Source: Aminobacter anthyllidis
GTDB taxonomy: Bacteria; Pseudomonadota; Alphaproteobacteria; Rhizobiales; Rhizobiaceae
DNA length: 64,000 nt
Assembly: GCF_018555685.1 (NCBI RefSeq)
Contig: NZ_JAFLWW010000001.1
Location: 744,001 to 808,000 of the forward strand
Direction of reading: 5' to 3'
Shown: positions 47,161 through 57,276 of the stretch, piece after piece
Layout: each line of letters starts with the position of its first letter
Numbering within the stretch: the first letter of the stretch is position 1
The notes under the pieces: model-generated
Told to the model about the DNA's origin: nothing
The model's input: the letters and a program-made list of their open reading frames with translations, nothing else
Database searches by the model: none
Program-made: the position numbers and the translations under genes

Positions 47161-47961
47161 ATGAGTGGAAACATCCGGGCAGGCATGGGCGGCTGGACGT
47201 TCGAGCCCTGGGAAGGCACGTTCTATCCCGAAAAGCTGTCCAAGGCGAAGCAGTTGCAGTTCGCCAGCAGCCACGTGCCGACGATCGAGGTCAACGGCAC
47301 CTATTATTCGTCGTTCAAGGAACCGACCTTCATGAAATGGGCCAGCGAGGCCCCTGATGGTTTCGTCTACGCGCTCAAGGGCAACCGCTTCGTCACCAAT
47401 CGCCGTGTGCTCGGCGAGGCCGGCGAATCGATGATGCGGTTCCTGGGCTCCGGCGTTGCCGCGCTCGGCGACAAGCTCGGGCCGATCCTGTGGCAGTTCG
47501 CGCCGACCAAGAAGTTCGACGAGGACGATTTCGGCGCCTTCCTCAAGCTTCTGCCGGAAAAGCAGGACGGCGTGAAACTGCGCCACGCGGTCGAGGTGCG
47601 GCACGATTCCTTCGTCGTCCCGGAATTCGCCGCGCTTGCCAGGAAGCACGACGTCGCCATCGTCTACGCCGACCACGCCAAATATCCGGCGATCGCTGAC
47701 GTCACCGGCGACTTCGTCTATGCGCGCCTGCAGACCGGCAGCGACGACAATCACGATTGCTACACCTCGGAAGCGCTCGACGCGTGGAGCGAGCGCGCTA
47801 AGGTCTGGGCATCAGGCGGTACCCCCGCCGACCTGCCCCGCGCCGATCCCGGCACCGAGGCGCCAGCCAAGCCGCGCGACGTGTTCGTCTACTTCATCAC
47901 CGAGGGCAAGATTCGCGCGCCCTTCGGCGCCATGGCCTTCATGAACCGGATCAACGGCTAA
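47161..47961 (+). CDS. DUF72 domain protein (YecE-like)
   Basis: 266 residues with a TIM-barrel pattern: IRAGMGGWTFEPWEGTFYPE, FVYALKGNRFVTNRRVLGE, PILWQFAPTKKFDEDDF, HAVEVRHDSFVVPEF and VFVYFITEGKIRAPFGAM. The DUF72 family is widespread and its reaction is not known. An AAGGGG site precedes the ATG at 47161; the frame upstream is open but has no family sequence. It stands alone, convergent with the TetR gene. Confidence 0.9.
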   Translation: MSGNIRAGMGGWTFEPWEGTFYPEKLSKAKQLQFASSHVPTIEVNGTYYSSFKEPTFMKWASEAPDGFVYALKGNRFVTNRRVLGEAGESMMRFLGSGVAALGDKLGPILWQFAPTKKFDEDDFGAFLKLLPEKQDGVKLRHAVEVRHDSFVVPEFAALARKHDVAIVYADHAKYPAIADVTGDFVYARLQTGSDDNHDCYTSEALDAWSERAKVWASGGTPADLPRADPGTEAPAKPRDVFVYFITEGKIRAPFGAMAFMNRING

Positions 47962-48017
47962 GCAATTCCAGGAAAAGTGTGCCGCGGTTTCCGGCCGGAA
48001 TTGCCAAAGCAAAAGGC

Positions 48018-48647
48018 CTATGAGGCTCCGGCGCTGCGTCCGGAGCCTGCCACAAGCGGCCCCCAGGCGGCCATCGCGCCGTCGGCGACCGCCAGCAGCG
48101 CCTCGCGCGAGGCGCCATCGCGTGCCTGCACCGACATGCCCTGCTGCACGGCGAGGTAAAACGCTGAAATGGAATCGCAATCGGCAGTTTCGGGCAACTC
48201 GCCCTCGGTCACTGCCTTTTTCAGCCGGCCGGCCAGGTCGCGTGCACTCGACATGCGCCGTTCACTGAGATCACGGAACACCTCGGCATTGGTCTCGCTG
48301 ACATTGAGAGCGCCCAGCACGATCAGGCAGCCCTTGGGATCGCCCGGTTCGCTGAAGGCACGTGCCGAAGCGCGCAGGAAATCGGCGATCGCATCCCTGA
48401 CGCTGCCGGGGCGCTCGAAGGCGCCCCAGATCTCAAAACCTTCGGTTGCGCCGTAGAGATCGACAGCCTCGCGAAACAACGCCTCCTTGCTGCCGAAGGC
48501 GGCATACAGGCTCGGCGAACTGATGCCCATCGCCGTCGTCAGATCCGCCAGCGACGCCCCGTCATAGCCCTTTTTCCAGAACACCCGCATCGCCTGCCGC
48601 AAGGCTGCGTCGCGGTCGAAGCTGCGCGGACGGCCCTTCTGAGACAT
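48018..48647 (-). CDS. TetR/AcrR family transcriptional regulator
   Basis: 209 residues. The N-terminal helix-turn-helix is FDRDAALRQAMRVFWKKGYD followed by LADLTTAMGISSPSLYAAFG. The C-terminal ligand domain is helical with two cysteines (DPKGCLIVLGAL, ADCDSISAFYLAV), characteristic of the YcdC/NemR-like C-terminal group. It is divergent from a short-chain dehydrogenase, and two inverted 16-bp operators lie between them, so it most likely represses both genes. The ATG at 48647 was preferred to a TTG one codon earlier. Confidence 0.92.
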   Translation of the reverse strand: MSQKGRPRSFDRDAALRQAMRVFWKKGYDGASLADLTTAMGISSPSLYAAFGSKEALFREAVDLYGATEGFEIWGAFERPGSVRDAIADFLRASARAFSEPGDPKGCLIVLGALNVSETNAEVFRDLSERRMSSARDLAGRLKKAVTEGELPETADCDSISAFYLAVQQGMSVQARDGASREALLAVADGAMAAWGPLVAGSGRSAGAS

Positions 48648-48659
48648 CAAGAACCTTTC

Positions 48660-48731
48660 TGTTATGATCGATACATAATACCCTTGACGCTATCAGGCAA
48701 GAGTGCCATCTGTTTTGTATCGATCAATACA
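48660..48731. promoter_or_regulatory. Twin operators between tetR and the dehydrogenase gene
   Basis: The two sites 48660-48675 and 48716-48731 are inverted copies matching at 14 of 16 bases. They share an exact 11-bp core, TGATCGATACA and its complement TGTATCGATCA. The second is itself palindromic at its ends (TGTAT-N6-ATACA). Binding by the adjacent TetR protein is inferred. Confidence 0.78.
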
Positions 48732-48743
48732 GAAAGACAAATC

Positions 48744-49604
48744 ATGCCCTCCCACAACGATACGAAAGAAGTCTCGGGGCTCGAACTCGGCGGTAGCGGC
48801 CCCTCCCGAGCCGAGCTCGGCGGTGACGCGCTCGCCCGCCAAAGTGCAGGCCACGAACTCTCCCAACTCGAGCTGCGAGGCAAGGTCGCGCTCGTCACCG
48901 GCGGCAGCCGCGGTATCGGTGCTGCCATCGCAATCCAGCTCGCCACATCAGGCGCCGACGTCGCCCTGACCTATGTCCGCTCGGCGGAAAAGGCCGACAC
49001 CGTCGTCGGGCAGATCGACGCGCTTGGCCGGCGCGGACTGGCGATCCAGGCCGACAATGCCGACGCCGAAGCTGTCGAGGCGGCCGTCACTGCCACCATC
49101 GCAGCCTTCGGGCGCCTTGACATCCTGGTCAACAGCGCCGGCATCTGGCACGCCGGCACCATCGACACGGTGTCGCTCGAACAGCTCGACGAGGTGATGT
49201 CGGTCAACTTCCGCGCGCCCTTCATTGCCTCGAAGGCAGCCGCCGGCGTCATGCATGACGGCGGCCGGATCATCTCGATCGGCAGCAACCTTGCCGACCG
49301 CGTGCCCTTCGAGGGCATCGCACTCTATTCGGCCAGCAAGGCAGCGCTTGTCGGCCTGACCAAGGGCCTGGCGCGCGACCTCGGCCCGCGCGGCATCACC
49401 GTCAACGTCGTCCATCCCGGTTCGACCGAAACCGACATGAACCCCGCCGAAGGCGATGTCGCCGACTACCAGCGCAGCCTGATGGCGATCCCGCAATTCG
49501 GCTCGCCCGACGACATCGCCGGCCTTGTAACCTGGCTCGCCGGCCCGCAAGCCCGCTTCGTCACCGGCGCTGCGCTGACCATCGACGGCGGCACCAACGC
49601 CTGA
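48744..49604 (+). CDS. Short-chain dehydrogenase/reductase (SDR)
   Basis: 286 residues. The Rossmann motif is VTGGSRGIGAAIAIQLA; the catalytic Tyr and Lys lie in YSASKAALVGLTKGLARDLG; the assembly-related NSAG is present (DILVNSAGIWHAG). Classical SDRs start a few residues before the glycine motif, whereas this one carries about 45 extra polar residues with two similar stretches (GLELGGSGPSRAELGGDALA), possibly a duplicated linker. NADPH is suggested by the Arg in the motif. Expression is probably induced when the divergent TetR protein binds its ligand. Confidence 0.92.
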   Translation: MPSHNDTKEVSGLELGGSGPSRAELGGDALARQSAGHELSQLELRGKVALVTGGSRGIGAAIAIQLATSGADVALTYVRSAEKADTVVGQIDALGRRGLAIQADNADAEAVEAAVTATIAAFGRLDILVNSAGIWHAGTIDTVSLEQLDEVMSVNFRAPFIASKAAAGVMHDGGRIISIGSNLADRVPFEGIALYSASKAALVGLTKGLARDLGPRGITVNVVHPGSTETDMNPAEGDVADYQRSLMAIPQFGSPDDIAGLVTWLAGPQARFVTGAALTIDGGTNA

Positions 49605-49614
49605 GCGCCGAGGT

Positions 49615-49651
49615 CTCCACGCTCGGCGCTTTGCTGGGCGTGGAGAGGTTT
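49615..49651 (+). terminator. Terminator-like hairpin after the SDR gene
   Basis: CTCCACGC pairs with GCGTGGAG around a 15-nt loop, followed by AGGTTTTCC. Confidence 0.5.
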
Positions 49652-50727
49652 TCCACGGTCAGGCAGATTTGTTGGCCGGGCAAATCTGCATTCGTGCTGC
49701 CTACCATCAGCCAACCTTCCATGTTTCATTCCTTCCCACCCCCCTCTGGCCTGCCGGCCATCTCCCCCACAAGGAGGGAGATCACGCCGTCATCAGCGCC
49801 TCGCCCAATAGCTGATGTTACAAGGGAGTTCCCAGCAATCTTGCAGAATGGGCGCCGCCGGCGACGAGACTAATCTCCCTCCTTGTGGGGGGGGGTGAGA
49901 TGCGGTCCGCGAAGCGGACGAAAAGCCAATTGCTTGGCTTTTCGAGCATCGAACGCCGGCAGGGCAGAGGGGGGTGCGACAGAGCTCGGCCTACGAGATT
50001 TGCTTCGTAGAGCACAGTAACGGCAACTCACCGTGTCACCATCTGTCACCACCCCCCGTGGATAGCCGCTGCCATTTCTCCACGCCCTCTCCACCTCCCG
50101 TACAATCCCCTCCAGTTCCTCCCGCGGGAACGCCGGTCGCGACGGTGATTGTGCGGGGAGGGACCGGCGCCTCCGGCGGCGAGCCAACGTAGCTCGTCGC
50201 CCGGGGAGGTTCCGCCAAAAGGTTCCCCTCCCGGGACTACGCCCGGGGTGCGCTGGACGATGCGCTAGGGTGGGCAAGGCGCAAATGCCATGCCTGCGGA
50301 AGCGGAACGGGCGGAAACAGAAATCGCCGGCGGGGCGCGAGGTTCGCGCCATCACTTATCATTCGGCAGGCTCGGCCTCGCGCCCCGCTTCCCGAACCTT
50401 CTCCCTGAAACGGGAGCGTTCTTTGACAATGGCCAGGCGCGAAAGCGAGCGTGGCAGTGAATAAGCTTGGCACACGCCAACTCGGCACGCACCAAACGCC
50501 GTCATCCCGGAAACCGGAGCGCAGCGTAGGTCATCCGGCACCCATTGACTGGACCATCGTCGAGCACGGCCGGGTCCTCGTCCTGACACCCGTCATGAGC
50601 GGCACACGCACCCAGACCCCGGCCGCGCTCCTCAATGGGTCCGGATATCGCTACGCTCGCTCGGGATGACGACCGCGCTGCCCCTCAAAACGGAGGGACA
50701 TAGGAATGGACGAAATGAGCAAAGCCC
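49652..50727. repeat. Repeat-rich non-coding intergenic region
   Basis: No gene is supportable here. A 19-bp inverted repeat (CCCCCACAAGGAGGGAGAT at 49764-49782 and its complement at 49873-49891) brackets about 90 bp. Two perfect hairpins follow: GTCCGC/GCGGAC near 49905-49920 and AAAAGCCAA/TTGGCTTTT at 49921-49942. Further on are CCCGGG-rich stems and several truncated segments reading like genome-wide intergenic palindromes of rhizobia. Base composition is homopolymer-prone, including a run of nine G. Confidence 0.65.
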
Positions 50728-52236
50728 TCACCTACCCAACTCGGCCACGACCTCCCTCAGCGCCAGCGGCAAATCTTCGGCGATCAGGCCGGGCCCGAAC
50801 CGCCGTGCCGCCTCGGCATGCATCCACACCGCCGCGCAGGCGGCTTCGAAAGCCGGCATCCGCTGCGCCAGCAAGGCCGCAACGATGCCCGACAGCACGT
50901 CGCCGGAGCCTGCGGTGGCGAGCAGCGGCGTGCCGTTTGTATTGACCGCAGCCCGCCCATCGGGCGCGGCGATCACAGTATCGGGGCCCTTGTAGATAAC
51001 GATCGCGTGGGCCCGCCTTGCCGCCGCCCGCGCCTGCTCGAGCTTGGACAGCGAAGCATCGGCCGCGATCTCGGGAAACAACCTGCCGAACTCGCCATGA
51101 TGCGGTGTCAGCACCAGCGCCGGCGCATTCGGCCGCTTTCGCGCCTCGAAGAACGCTGCGCGCCGATGCGACAGCGAGGTGATGCCATCGGCATCGAGCA
51201 CCAGCGCGCCGAAGCGGCCGTCGGCGACCGACATCAGTTCGAGCGCGAAACGCCCGACCTCGGGTTCGGGGCCTAGACCGGGACCATAGACCAGCACCTC
51301 TGGCTTGCGCGCACCGAGGAAAGCCAGCGTGTCCTGCAGCGTGTCGGAACGCCTCAGGATGATCGAGGTCAGGTGCGCCGCATTGGCAGCCAGCGCCGCT
51401 CCGGGCGACAGCACCGTCACCGCCCCTGCCCCTGCCCGTGCTGCTGCCATCGCCGACAGCCGTGCAGCACCCGTGGCCGATGGCCCGCCGGAAAAGACGC
51501 CGACATGGCCACGGCTGTATTTGTGGGCGTCATTCGCCGGCGAAGGGAAATGCGGCCGCCACCATGCGGGATCGTTTTCGAAACAGCGTGCGCCGGTGGC
51601 AGCAATGGTGGCATCGGTGATGCCAATATCGACAACGACGATTTCACCACACAGCGCCCGGCCGGGAAAAAGCAGATGGCCGGGCTTCTTGCGGGCGAAG
51701 GTCACGGTCAGCGTCGCCTGGAAGGCGCTGCCCAGGATGTCACCGGAGACACCCGACACGCCAGACGGCAGATCGACGGCGATGACTGGCACGCCCACTG
51801 CCGCCGTCCGCGCAATCGCCTGGACAATCTCGCTACCGAGCGGCTTGGACAGCCCGGCGCCAAAGAGCGCATCGATGACGATGGACCCTGCTTCGGGCGC
51901 AAAGGCTGCCAACGGCGCTGCCGCGACGGGGCATTCGGCAGCGGCAAGCGCAGCATCGCTGCCTTCTCGCGGCGCGCCTGTCGCAAAAAGCCCGACGGCA
52001 ACGCCATTTTCGGCAAGCAGGCGCGCCACGACATAACCGTCGCCGCCATTGTTGCCGGGTCCGCACAACACATGCACGGTTCGCGCGCCTGGATAGCGCG
52101 CCAGCACGAGATCCGCGATGGCGCCGCCTGCCCGCCGCATCAGGCCGATGCCATCCACCGGCCCGACGGCGATCGTCAGCCGGTCGGCCTCGGCCATCTC
52201 ACCTGGGGTCAGCAGTTCAAACGCCATGGCGGTCAT
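50728..52236 (-). CDS. nnr: Bifunctional NAD(P)H-hydrate repair enzyme
   Basis: 502 residues. The N-terminal YjeF-N epimerase domain covers about 1-215 (VHVLCGPGNNGGDGYVVARL, IVIDALFGAGL, VIAVDLPSGV). The C-terminal ADP-dependent dehydratase domain has HKYSRGHVGVFSGG, VLTPHHGEFGRLF, VIYKGPDTVIAAPDG and the NTNGTPLLATAGSGDVLSGI loop with the catalytic Asp. It repairs hydrated nicotinamide cofactors. The gene is divergent from glnB. A second in-frame ATG at 52227 is an equal candidate for the start. Confidence 0.95.
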   Translation of the reverse strand: MTAMAFELLTPGEMAEADRLTIAVGPVDGIGLMRRAGGAIADLVLARYPGARTVHVLCGPGNNGGDGYVVARLLAENGVAVGLFATGAPREGSDAALAAAECPVAAAPLAAFAPEAGSIVIDALFGAGLSKPLGSEIVQAIARTAAVGVPVIAVDLPSGVSGVSGDILGSAFQATLTVTFARKKPGHLLFPGRALCGEIVVVDIGITDATIAATGARCFENDPAWWRPHFPSPANDAHKYSRGHVGVFSGGPSATGAARLSAMAAARAGAGAVTVLSPGAALAANAAHLTSIILRRSDTLQDTLAFLGARKPEVLVYGPGLGPEPEVGRFALELMSVADGRFGALVLDADGITSLSHRRAAFFEARKRPNAPALVLTPHHGEFGRLFPEIAADASLSKLEQARAAARRAHAIVIYKGPDTVIAAPDGRAAVNTNGTPLLATAGSGDVLSGIVAALLAQRMPAFEAACAAVWMHAEAARRFGPGLIAEDLPLALREVVAELGR

Positions 52237-52337
52237 CCCGGATGAATCCTGGCTACCGAGTTAGCACGCCGCAGGCGCTCGACCCAAACGGCGACGCCTC
52301 AATTCAGTCACGCACAATTCGCAGGCAGCTTGCCGCA

Positions 52338-52887
<550 letters not shown>

Positions 52888-52934
52888 CCTCGCGATAAGT
52901 TCTCGTTTTAACGTCATCAGACAGGAAACATCAC

Positions 52935-54344
52935 ATGACGACAGCCGCAGACGTAATGAAGCAGATCAAGGACAACGACGTTAAGTTCGTTGACCTGCGC
53001 TTCACCGACCCCAAGGGCAAGCTCCATCACGTCACCATGGACATCGCCGAAGTCGAAGAAGAGATGTTCGCCGACGGCGTCATGTTCGACGGCTCGTCGA
53101 TCGCCGGCTGGAAGGCCATCAACGAGTCCGACATGGTGCTGATGCCCGACATCGACACCATCCACATGGATCCGTTCTTTGCCCAGTCGACCATGGTCAT
53201 CCTGTGCGACATTCTCGACCCGGTTTCGGGCGAGGCCTACAACCGCGATCCGCGCGGCACCGCCAAGAAGGCCGAGGCCTATCTCAAGGCCGAGGGCATC
53301 GGCGACACCATCTTCGTTGGCCCGGAAGCCGAGTTCTTCGTCTTCGACGACGTCAAGTACAAGGCCGATCCCTACAACACCGGCTTCAAGCTCGACTCGA
53401 CCGAACTGCCGTCCAACGACGACACCGACTACGAGACCGGCAATCTCGGCCACCGTCCGCGCGTCAAGGGCGGCTATTTCCCGGTTCCGCCGATCGACAG
53501 CTGCCAGGACATGCGCTCCGAGATGCTGACAGTGCTGTCCGAAATGGGCGTGCGCGTTGAAAAGCACCACCACGAAGTGGCGGCTGCCCAGCACGAACTC
53601 GGCATCAAGTTCGACACGCTGGTCCGCAACGCCGACAAGATGCTGATCTACAAGTATGTCGTGCACCAGGTCGCCAATGCCTATGGCAAGACCTCGACCT
53701 TCATGCCGAAGCCGATCTTCGGCGACAACGGCTCGGGCATGCACGTCCACATGTCGATCTGGAAGAACGGCAAGCCGACCTTCGCCGGCAACGAGTACGC
53801 AGGCCTGTCGGAAAGCTGCCTCTATTTCATCGGCGGCGTCATCAAGCACGCCAAGGCGGTCAATGCCTTCACCAACCCGCTGACCAACTCCTACAAGCGC
53901 CTGGTCCCCGGCTACGAAGCTCCGGTTCTGCTCGCCTATTCGGCACGCAACCGCTCGGCCTCCTGCCGCATTCCATTCGGCAACTCGCCGAAGGCCAAGC
54001 GCGTCGAGGTCCGCTTCCCCGATCCGGGCGCGAACCCCTATCTCGGCTTCGCAGCGCTGCTGATGGCCGGCCTCGACGGCATCAAGAACAAGATCCATCC
54101 CGGCCAGCCGATGGACAAGGATCTCTATGACCTGCCGGCCAAGGAGCTCAAGAAGATCCCGACCGTCTGCGGCTCGCTTCGCGAAGCACTGCAGAGCCTC
54201 GACAAGGACCGCGGCTTCCTCAAGGCCGGCGGCGTCTTCGACGACGACCAGATCGACTCGTTCATCGAGCTCAAGATGGCCGAGGTCATGCGCTTCGAAA
54301 TGACCCCGCACCCGGTCGAATACGACATGTACTACTCGGTGTAA
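52935..54344 (+). CDS. glnA: Glutamine synthetase type I
   Basis: 469-residue dodecameric enzyme making glutamine from glutamate, ammonia and ATP. Conserved blocks are [62 protein letters not shown] and the ATP-site NRSASCRIP. The adenylylation target is Tyr398 in [10 protein letters not shown], so it is the GSI-beta type controlled by GlnE and PII. It is co-transcribed with glnB and followed by a strong terminator. Confidence 0.98.
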   Translation: MTTAADVMKQIKDNDVKFVDLRFTDPKGKLHHVTMDIAEVEEEMFADGVMFDGSSIAGWKAINESDMVLMPDIDTIHMDPFFAQSTMVILCDILDPVSGEAYNRDPRGTAKKAEAYLKAEGIGDTIFVGPEAEFFVFDDVKYKADPYNTGFKLDSTELPSNDDTDYETGNLGHRPRVKGGYFPVPPIDSCQDMRSEMLTVLSEMGVRVEKHHHEVAAAQHELGIKFDTLVRNADKMLIYKYVVHQVANAYGKTSTFMPKPIFGDNGSGMHVHMSIWKNGKPTFAGNEYAGLSESCLYFIGGVIKHAKAVNAFTNPLTNSYKRLVPGYEAPVLLAYSARNRSASCRIPFGNSPKAKRVEVRFPDPGANPYLGFAALLMAGLDGIKNKIHPGQPMDKDLYDLPAKELKKIPTVCGSLREALQSLDKDRGFLKAGGVFDDDQIDSFIELKMAEVMRFEMTPHPVEYDMYYSV

Positions 54345-54362
54345 GCACCGAGAAATAATACG

Positions 54363-54395
54363 AAAAAGCCCCGGAGCGATCCGGGGCTTTTTTGT
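54363..54395 (+). terminator. Intrinsic terminator of the glnBA operon
   Basis: AAAAAGCCCCGGA pairs with TCCGGGGCTTTTT across GCGA, with a run of T at the end. Confidence 0.93.
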
Positions 54396-54452
54396 TTGGC
54401 GAACGGCAAGTCAGGCGACTTTGGCCGTGGAGGATGCGCTGCCAACGATGCG

Positions 54453-56024
54453 TCAGATGCTCTTGGCGCTCATCTGTTCGGCGATGTAGTCGGCCTGGCG
54501 GATGGCGAGCGTAACGATGGTGAGTGTCGGGTTTTCCGCGGCACCCGTCGTGAACTGGCTGCCGTCTGAGACGAACAGGTTCTTGATGTCGTGGGTCTGG
54601 CCCCATTTGTTGACCACGCCGTCCGATGCCTTTTCGCTCATGCGGTTGGTGCCGAGATTGTGCGTCGACGGATAAGGCGGCGTCGGGAACGAGCGGGTGG
54701 CGCCGACAGCGTCGTACATCGCCATGCCCTGCTTGTAGGCATGGTTGCGCATGGCGACATCGTTGGGATGATCGGTGAACCAGACGTCCGGTATCGGCAT
54801 GCCGTATTTGTCCTTCAGTTCGCCATGCAGCTTCACCGCGTTCTGCTCCTGCGGCATGTCCTCGCCGACGATCCACATGCCCGCCATCTTGTCGTAGTGG
54901 TCGAGCGCCGTGGTGAATGAGCGGCCCCAGCCGCCGGGGTCGAGGAATGCCGCCATGAACGGCAGGCCGAGCGCCAGGGTTTCGAGCTCGTAGCCGCCGA
55001 CGAAACCGCGTGACGGATCGTGTTTCGCTTCGTCCCGGACGATGCCGGCCATGGTCGTGCCGCGCCAGAAATGCACCGGCTTGTCGAAGATCGCGTAGAC
55101 CGATCCCGTGGTGTGGCGCATATAGTTCTTGCCGACCTGCCCCGACGAATTGGCAAGGCCATCGGGGAATTTCGACGATGCCGAGTTGAGCAGCAGCCGC
55201 GGGCTTTCGATGGAGTTGCCGGCGACGCAGACGATGCGCGCCTTCTGGCTCTGCTGCTTGCCGTCCTTGTCGGCATAGACGACACTCGTCACCTTGCCGC
55301 TGTCGTCATGTTCGATCTTGAGCACATGGCTGCTGGGCCTGACCTCCAGCTTGCCGGTGGCTTCGCCCTTGGGGATTTCAGTGTAGAGCGTCGACCACTT
55401 GGCGCCCCATTTGCAGCCCTGGAAGCAGAAACCGGTCTGCTGGCAGCCCATGCGGCCGTCGCGATCTGCCGAATTGATCGCCATGTTGCCGGTGTGGCAC
55501 TCCTTGTAACCGAGCTTGTCGGCGCCTGCCTTGAACACCTTGAAGTTGTTGTTGCCGGGCAGGCCCTCGATGCCGTTGGTGCGGGTCACGCCCATCTTGT
55601 CCTCGGCCTTGGCGTAATACGGCTCGAGATCGGCAAGCGTGATCGGCCAGTCCAGCAGATTGGCGCCTTCGACCTTGCCGTAGTTCGTCAGCCCCTTGAA
55701 CTCATGCTCCTGAAAGCGCAGCGAAGCGCCTGCCCAATGGGTCGTCGTGCCGCCGACCGCCTTGACGATCCAGGCAGGCAGGTTGGGAAAGTCCTTGTGG
55801 ACGCGCCAGCCACCACCAGTCGTGCGGTTGTCCAGCCAGGCCAGTTGGCTAAAGGAATCCCATTCGTCGTTGATGAAGTCCTCGTATTCGATGCGCGGAC
55901 CGGCTTCGAGAATGACGACGTCGATGCCCTTTTGGGCAAGTTCGTTACCAAGCGTGCCGCCGCCGGCGCCGGAGCCGATGATGACGACGACGCTATCGTC
56001 GTTGAGAGCGTAAGGTGCAGGCAT
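54453..56024 (-). CDS. GMC family oxidoreductase (gluconate dehydrogenase-like large subunit)
   Basis: 523 residues. The FAD-binding Rossmann loop is VIIGSGAGGGTLGNELA, followed by VVILEAGPRIEYEDF. Other GMC blocks are TTHWAGASLRF, CVAGNSIESPRLLLNSAS and STHNLGTNRMSEKASDGVVN near the C-terminus with the active-site His. Relatives oxidise sugars, sugar acids or alcohols in the periplasm, exported by a Tat-carrying partner subunit. That partner is encoded directly upstream. No cytochrome c subunit gene is present here, so the electron acceptor is unclear. Confidence 0.92.
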   Translation of the reverse strand: MPAPYALNDDSVVVIIGSGAGGGTLGNELAQKGIDVVILEAGPRIEYEDFINDEWDSFSQLAWLDNRTTGGGWRVHKDFPNLPAWIVKAVGGTTTHWAGASLRFQEHEFKGLTNYGKVEGANLLDWPITLADLEPYYAKAEDKMGVTRTNGIEGLPGNNNFKVFKAGADKLGYKECHTGNMAINSADRDGRMGCQQTGFCFQGCKWGAKWSTLYTEIPKGEATGKLEVRPSSHVLKIEHDDSGKVTSVVYADKDGKQQSQKARIVCVAGNSIESPRLLLNSASSKFPDGLANSSGQVGKNYMRHTTGSVYAIFDKPVHFWRGTTMAGIVRDEAKHDPSRGFVGGYELETLALGLPFMAAFLDPGGWGRSFTTALDHYDKMAGMWIVGEDMPQEQNAVKLHGELKDKYGMPIPDVWFTDHPNDVAMRNHAYKQGMAMYDAVGATRSFPTPPYPSTHNLGTNRMSEKASDGVVNKWGQTHDIKNLFVSDGSQFTTGAAENPTLTIVTLAIRQADYIAEQMSAKSI

Positions 56025-56075
56025 GATTTCCTCCCGGGGAATGCTGAAAATGCTGGGCTTGCGACGACGGCCGGA

Positions 56076-56609
56076 TCAGAGCCACTCGATGTCGTCGAAG
56101 CCGCGCGCGATGTATCCGCCCTTGGAGTAGGATTCGCCCTCATAGCCGAAGATTGGCCACACCTCCTTCTGGTTGTAGAGCCCGACGACGAGGCTGCCCC
56201 TGATCGCCTGGAAAAACGGCGTGTCCTCGATCTGGCGCAGGATCGCCACCCGCTCGTCCTCCCAGCCTAGCCCGGTGTATCCGCCGGCACCCGATTTCTG
56301 GTCCAGGTCGGCAATGCCTTTTTCGATCAGCTCCTTGTGGGCCGCATCCTTGCCTGCCTGTTCATCGTGGCTCTTGATCGCAATGGCGTAATATTTGTCC
56401 GGAACCTGATCGTGCGGATAAATGTCCCGCGCCAACTGGATCAGCGTCGCAATCGTTTCCGGCTTGAGCGCCGTGCTTTCGAGCCCCCAGGCTTCGCTGG
56501 TACTGAGCACGGCAGAGCCACTGATGATCAGCAGCGCGCCGGCGGCGCTGCCGCGCTTGAGCAGTTCGCGCCGCGTCAGGCCGGGCCTGCCTTGATAGAT
56601 CGTCACCAT
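56076..56609 (-). CDS. Gluconate 2-dehydrogenase subunit 3 family protein, Tat signal
   Basis: 177 residues. A twin-arginine signal LTRRELLKRGSAAGALLIIS lies at residues 10-30. The mature domain shows IATLIQLARDIYPHDQVPDK and KEVWPIFGYEGESYSKGGYI, typical of the small subunit of FAD-dependent sugar and sugar-acid dehydrogenases. It probably carries the cofactor-loaded GMC subunit across the membrane. The GMC gene starts 51 bp downstream of its stop. Confidence 0.9.
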   Translation of the reverse strand: MVTIYQGRPGLTRRELLKRGSAAGALLIISGSAVLSTSEAWGLESTALKPETIATLIQLARDIYPHDQVPDKYYAIAIKSHDEQAGKDAAHKELIEKGIADLDQKSGAGGYTGLGWEDERVAILRQIEDTPFFQAIRGSLVVGLYNQKEVWPIFGYEGESYSKGGYIARGFDDIEWL

Positions 56610-56679
56610 GATTTCCTCCCTTGCTTGCTACGCGCTGTTCAGCGCTTGGCTGGCGCGGCGCTCCCTCGCCGCGAATTGC

Positions 56680-57075
56680 TCACTTGAATCGGCCTCCGCG
56701 TTGCAAAACCTCGATCTTGTAGCCGTCGGGATCCTCGATGAAGAAGAAGCGGGCCAGCGGCTTTCCATCAGGTGCGAATTCGACGATGTCTTTTGGGTTG
56801 AGGCCGGCGGCGACGAGCCGGGCGCGCTCGGCATCCAGATCCGCCACGGAGACGGCCAGATGGCCGTACCCATCGCCAAGGACGTAGGGCTCCGCCCTGC
56901 CCTTGTTAACGGTGAGCTCGACCTCGAAATCAGTTTCCGGATTGCTAAGATAGATCAGCGTGAACGTCTCGAAATCGAGGCGGTCCGCGATCTCGAGGCC
57001 AAAGGCCGTACGATAGAATGAAAGCGAGCGCTCCTCGTCGAGCACACGCACCATCGAGTGTATTGCCTTGGCCAT
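56680..57075 (-). CDS. VOC family protein, glyoxalase I-like
   Basis: 131 residues. The vicinal-oxygen-chelate repeats show the metal ligands expected for glyoxalase I: His in AIHSMVRVLDEERSLSFY, Glu in FEVELTVNKG, His in GYGHLAVSVADLDAE and Glu near the end in GYKIEVLQRGG. YRTAFGLEI matches as well. Likely lactoylglutathione lyase; other VOC activities remain possible. The ATG at 57075 is preceded by AGGAGGGCGA, which overrules an earlier in-frame start. Confidence 0.88.
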   Translation of the reverse strand: MAKAIHSMVRVLDEERSLSFYRTAFGLEIADRLDFETFTLIYLSNPETDFEVELTVNKGRAEPYVLGDGYGHLAVSVADLDAERARLVAAGLNPKDIVEFAPDGKPLARFFFIEDPDGYKIEVLQRGGRFK

Positions 57076-57276
57076 TCGCCCTCCTGGCAGTTGGAACAGG
57101 AGGATTATGAATTCGTGCGAACCCAAGTGGTGGCAGCCCGTTACCACGCTTGCCTAGGCATAGTTTGCTACGCAGGGGCGAAAGCACGGTTGCGATGGCG
57201 CGTCGTTGGGCCGATGATGGTCATTGGACGCCAGCGCCTGCGCCACGCGCAGGGGCAAGCCACCGGGAGGAATGAC

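Noticed and set aside
49870-50355. A 161-codon frame in the repeat-rich gap
   Set aside because: It consists of Arg/Pro-rich translation of palindromic repeats, without a ribosome site or family features.
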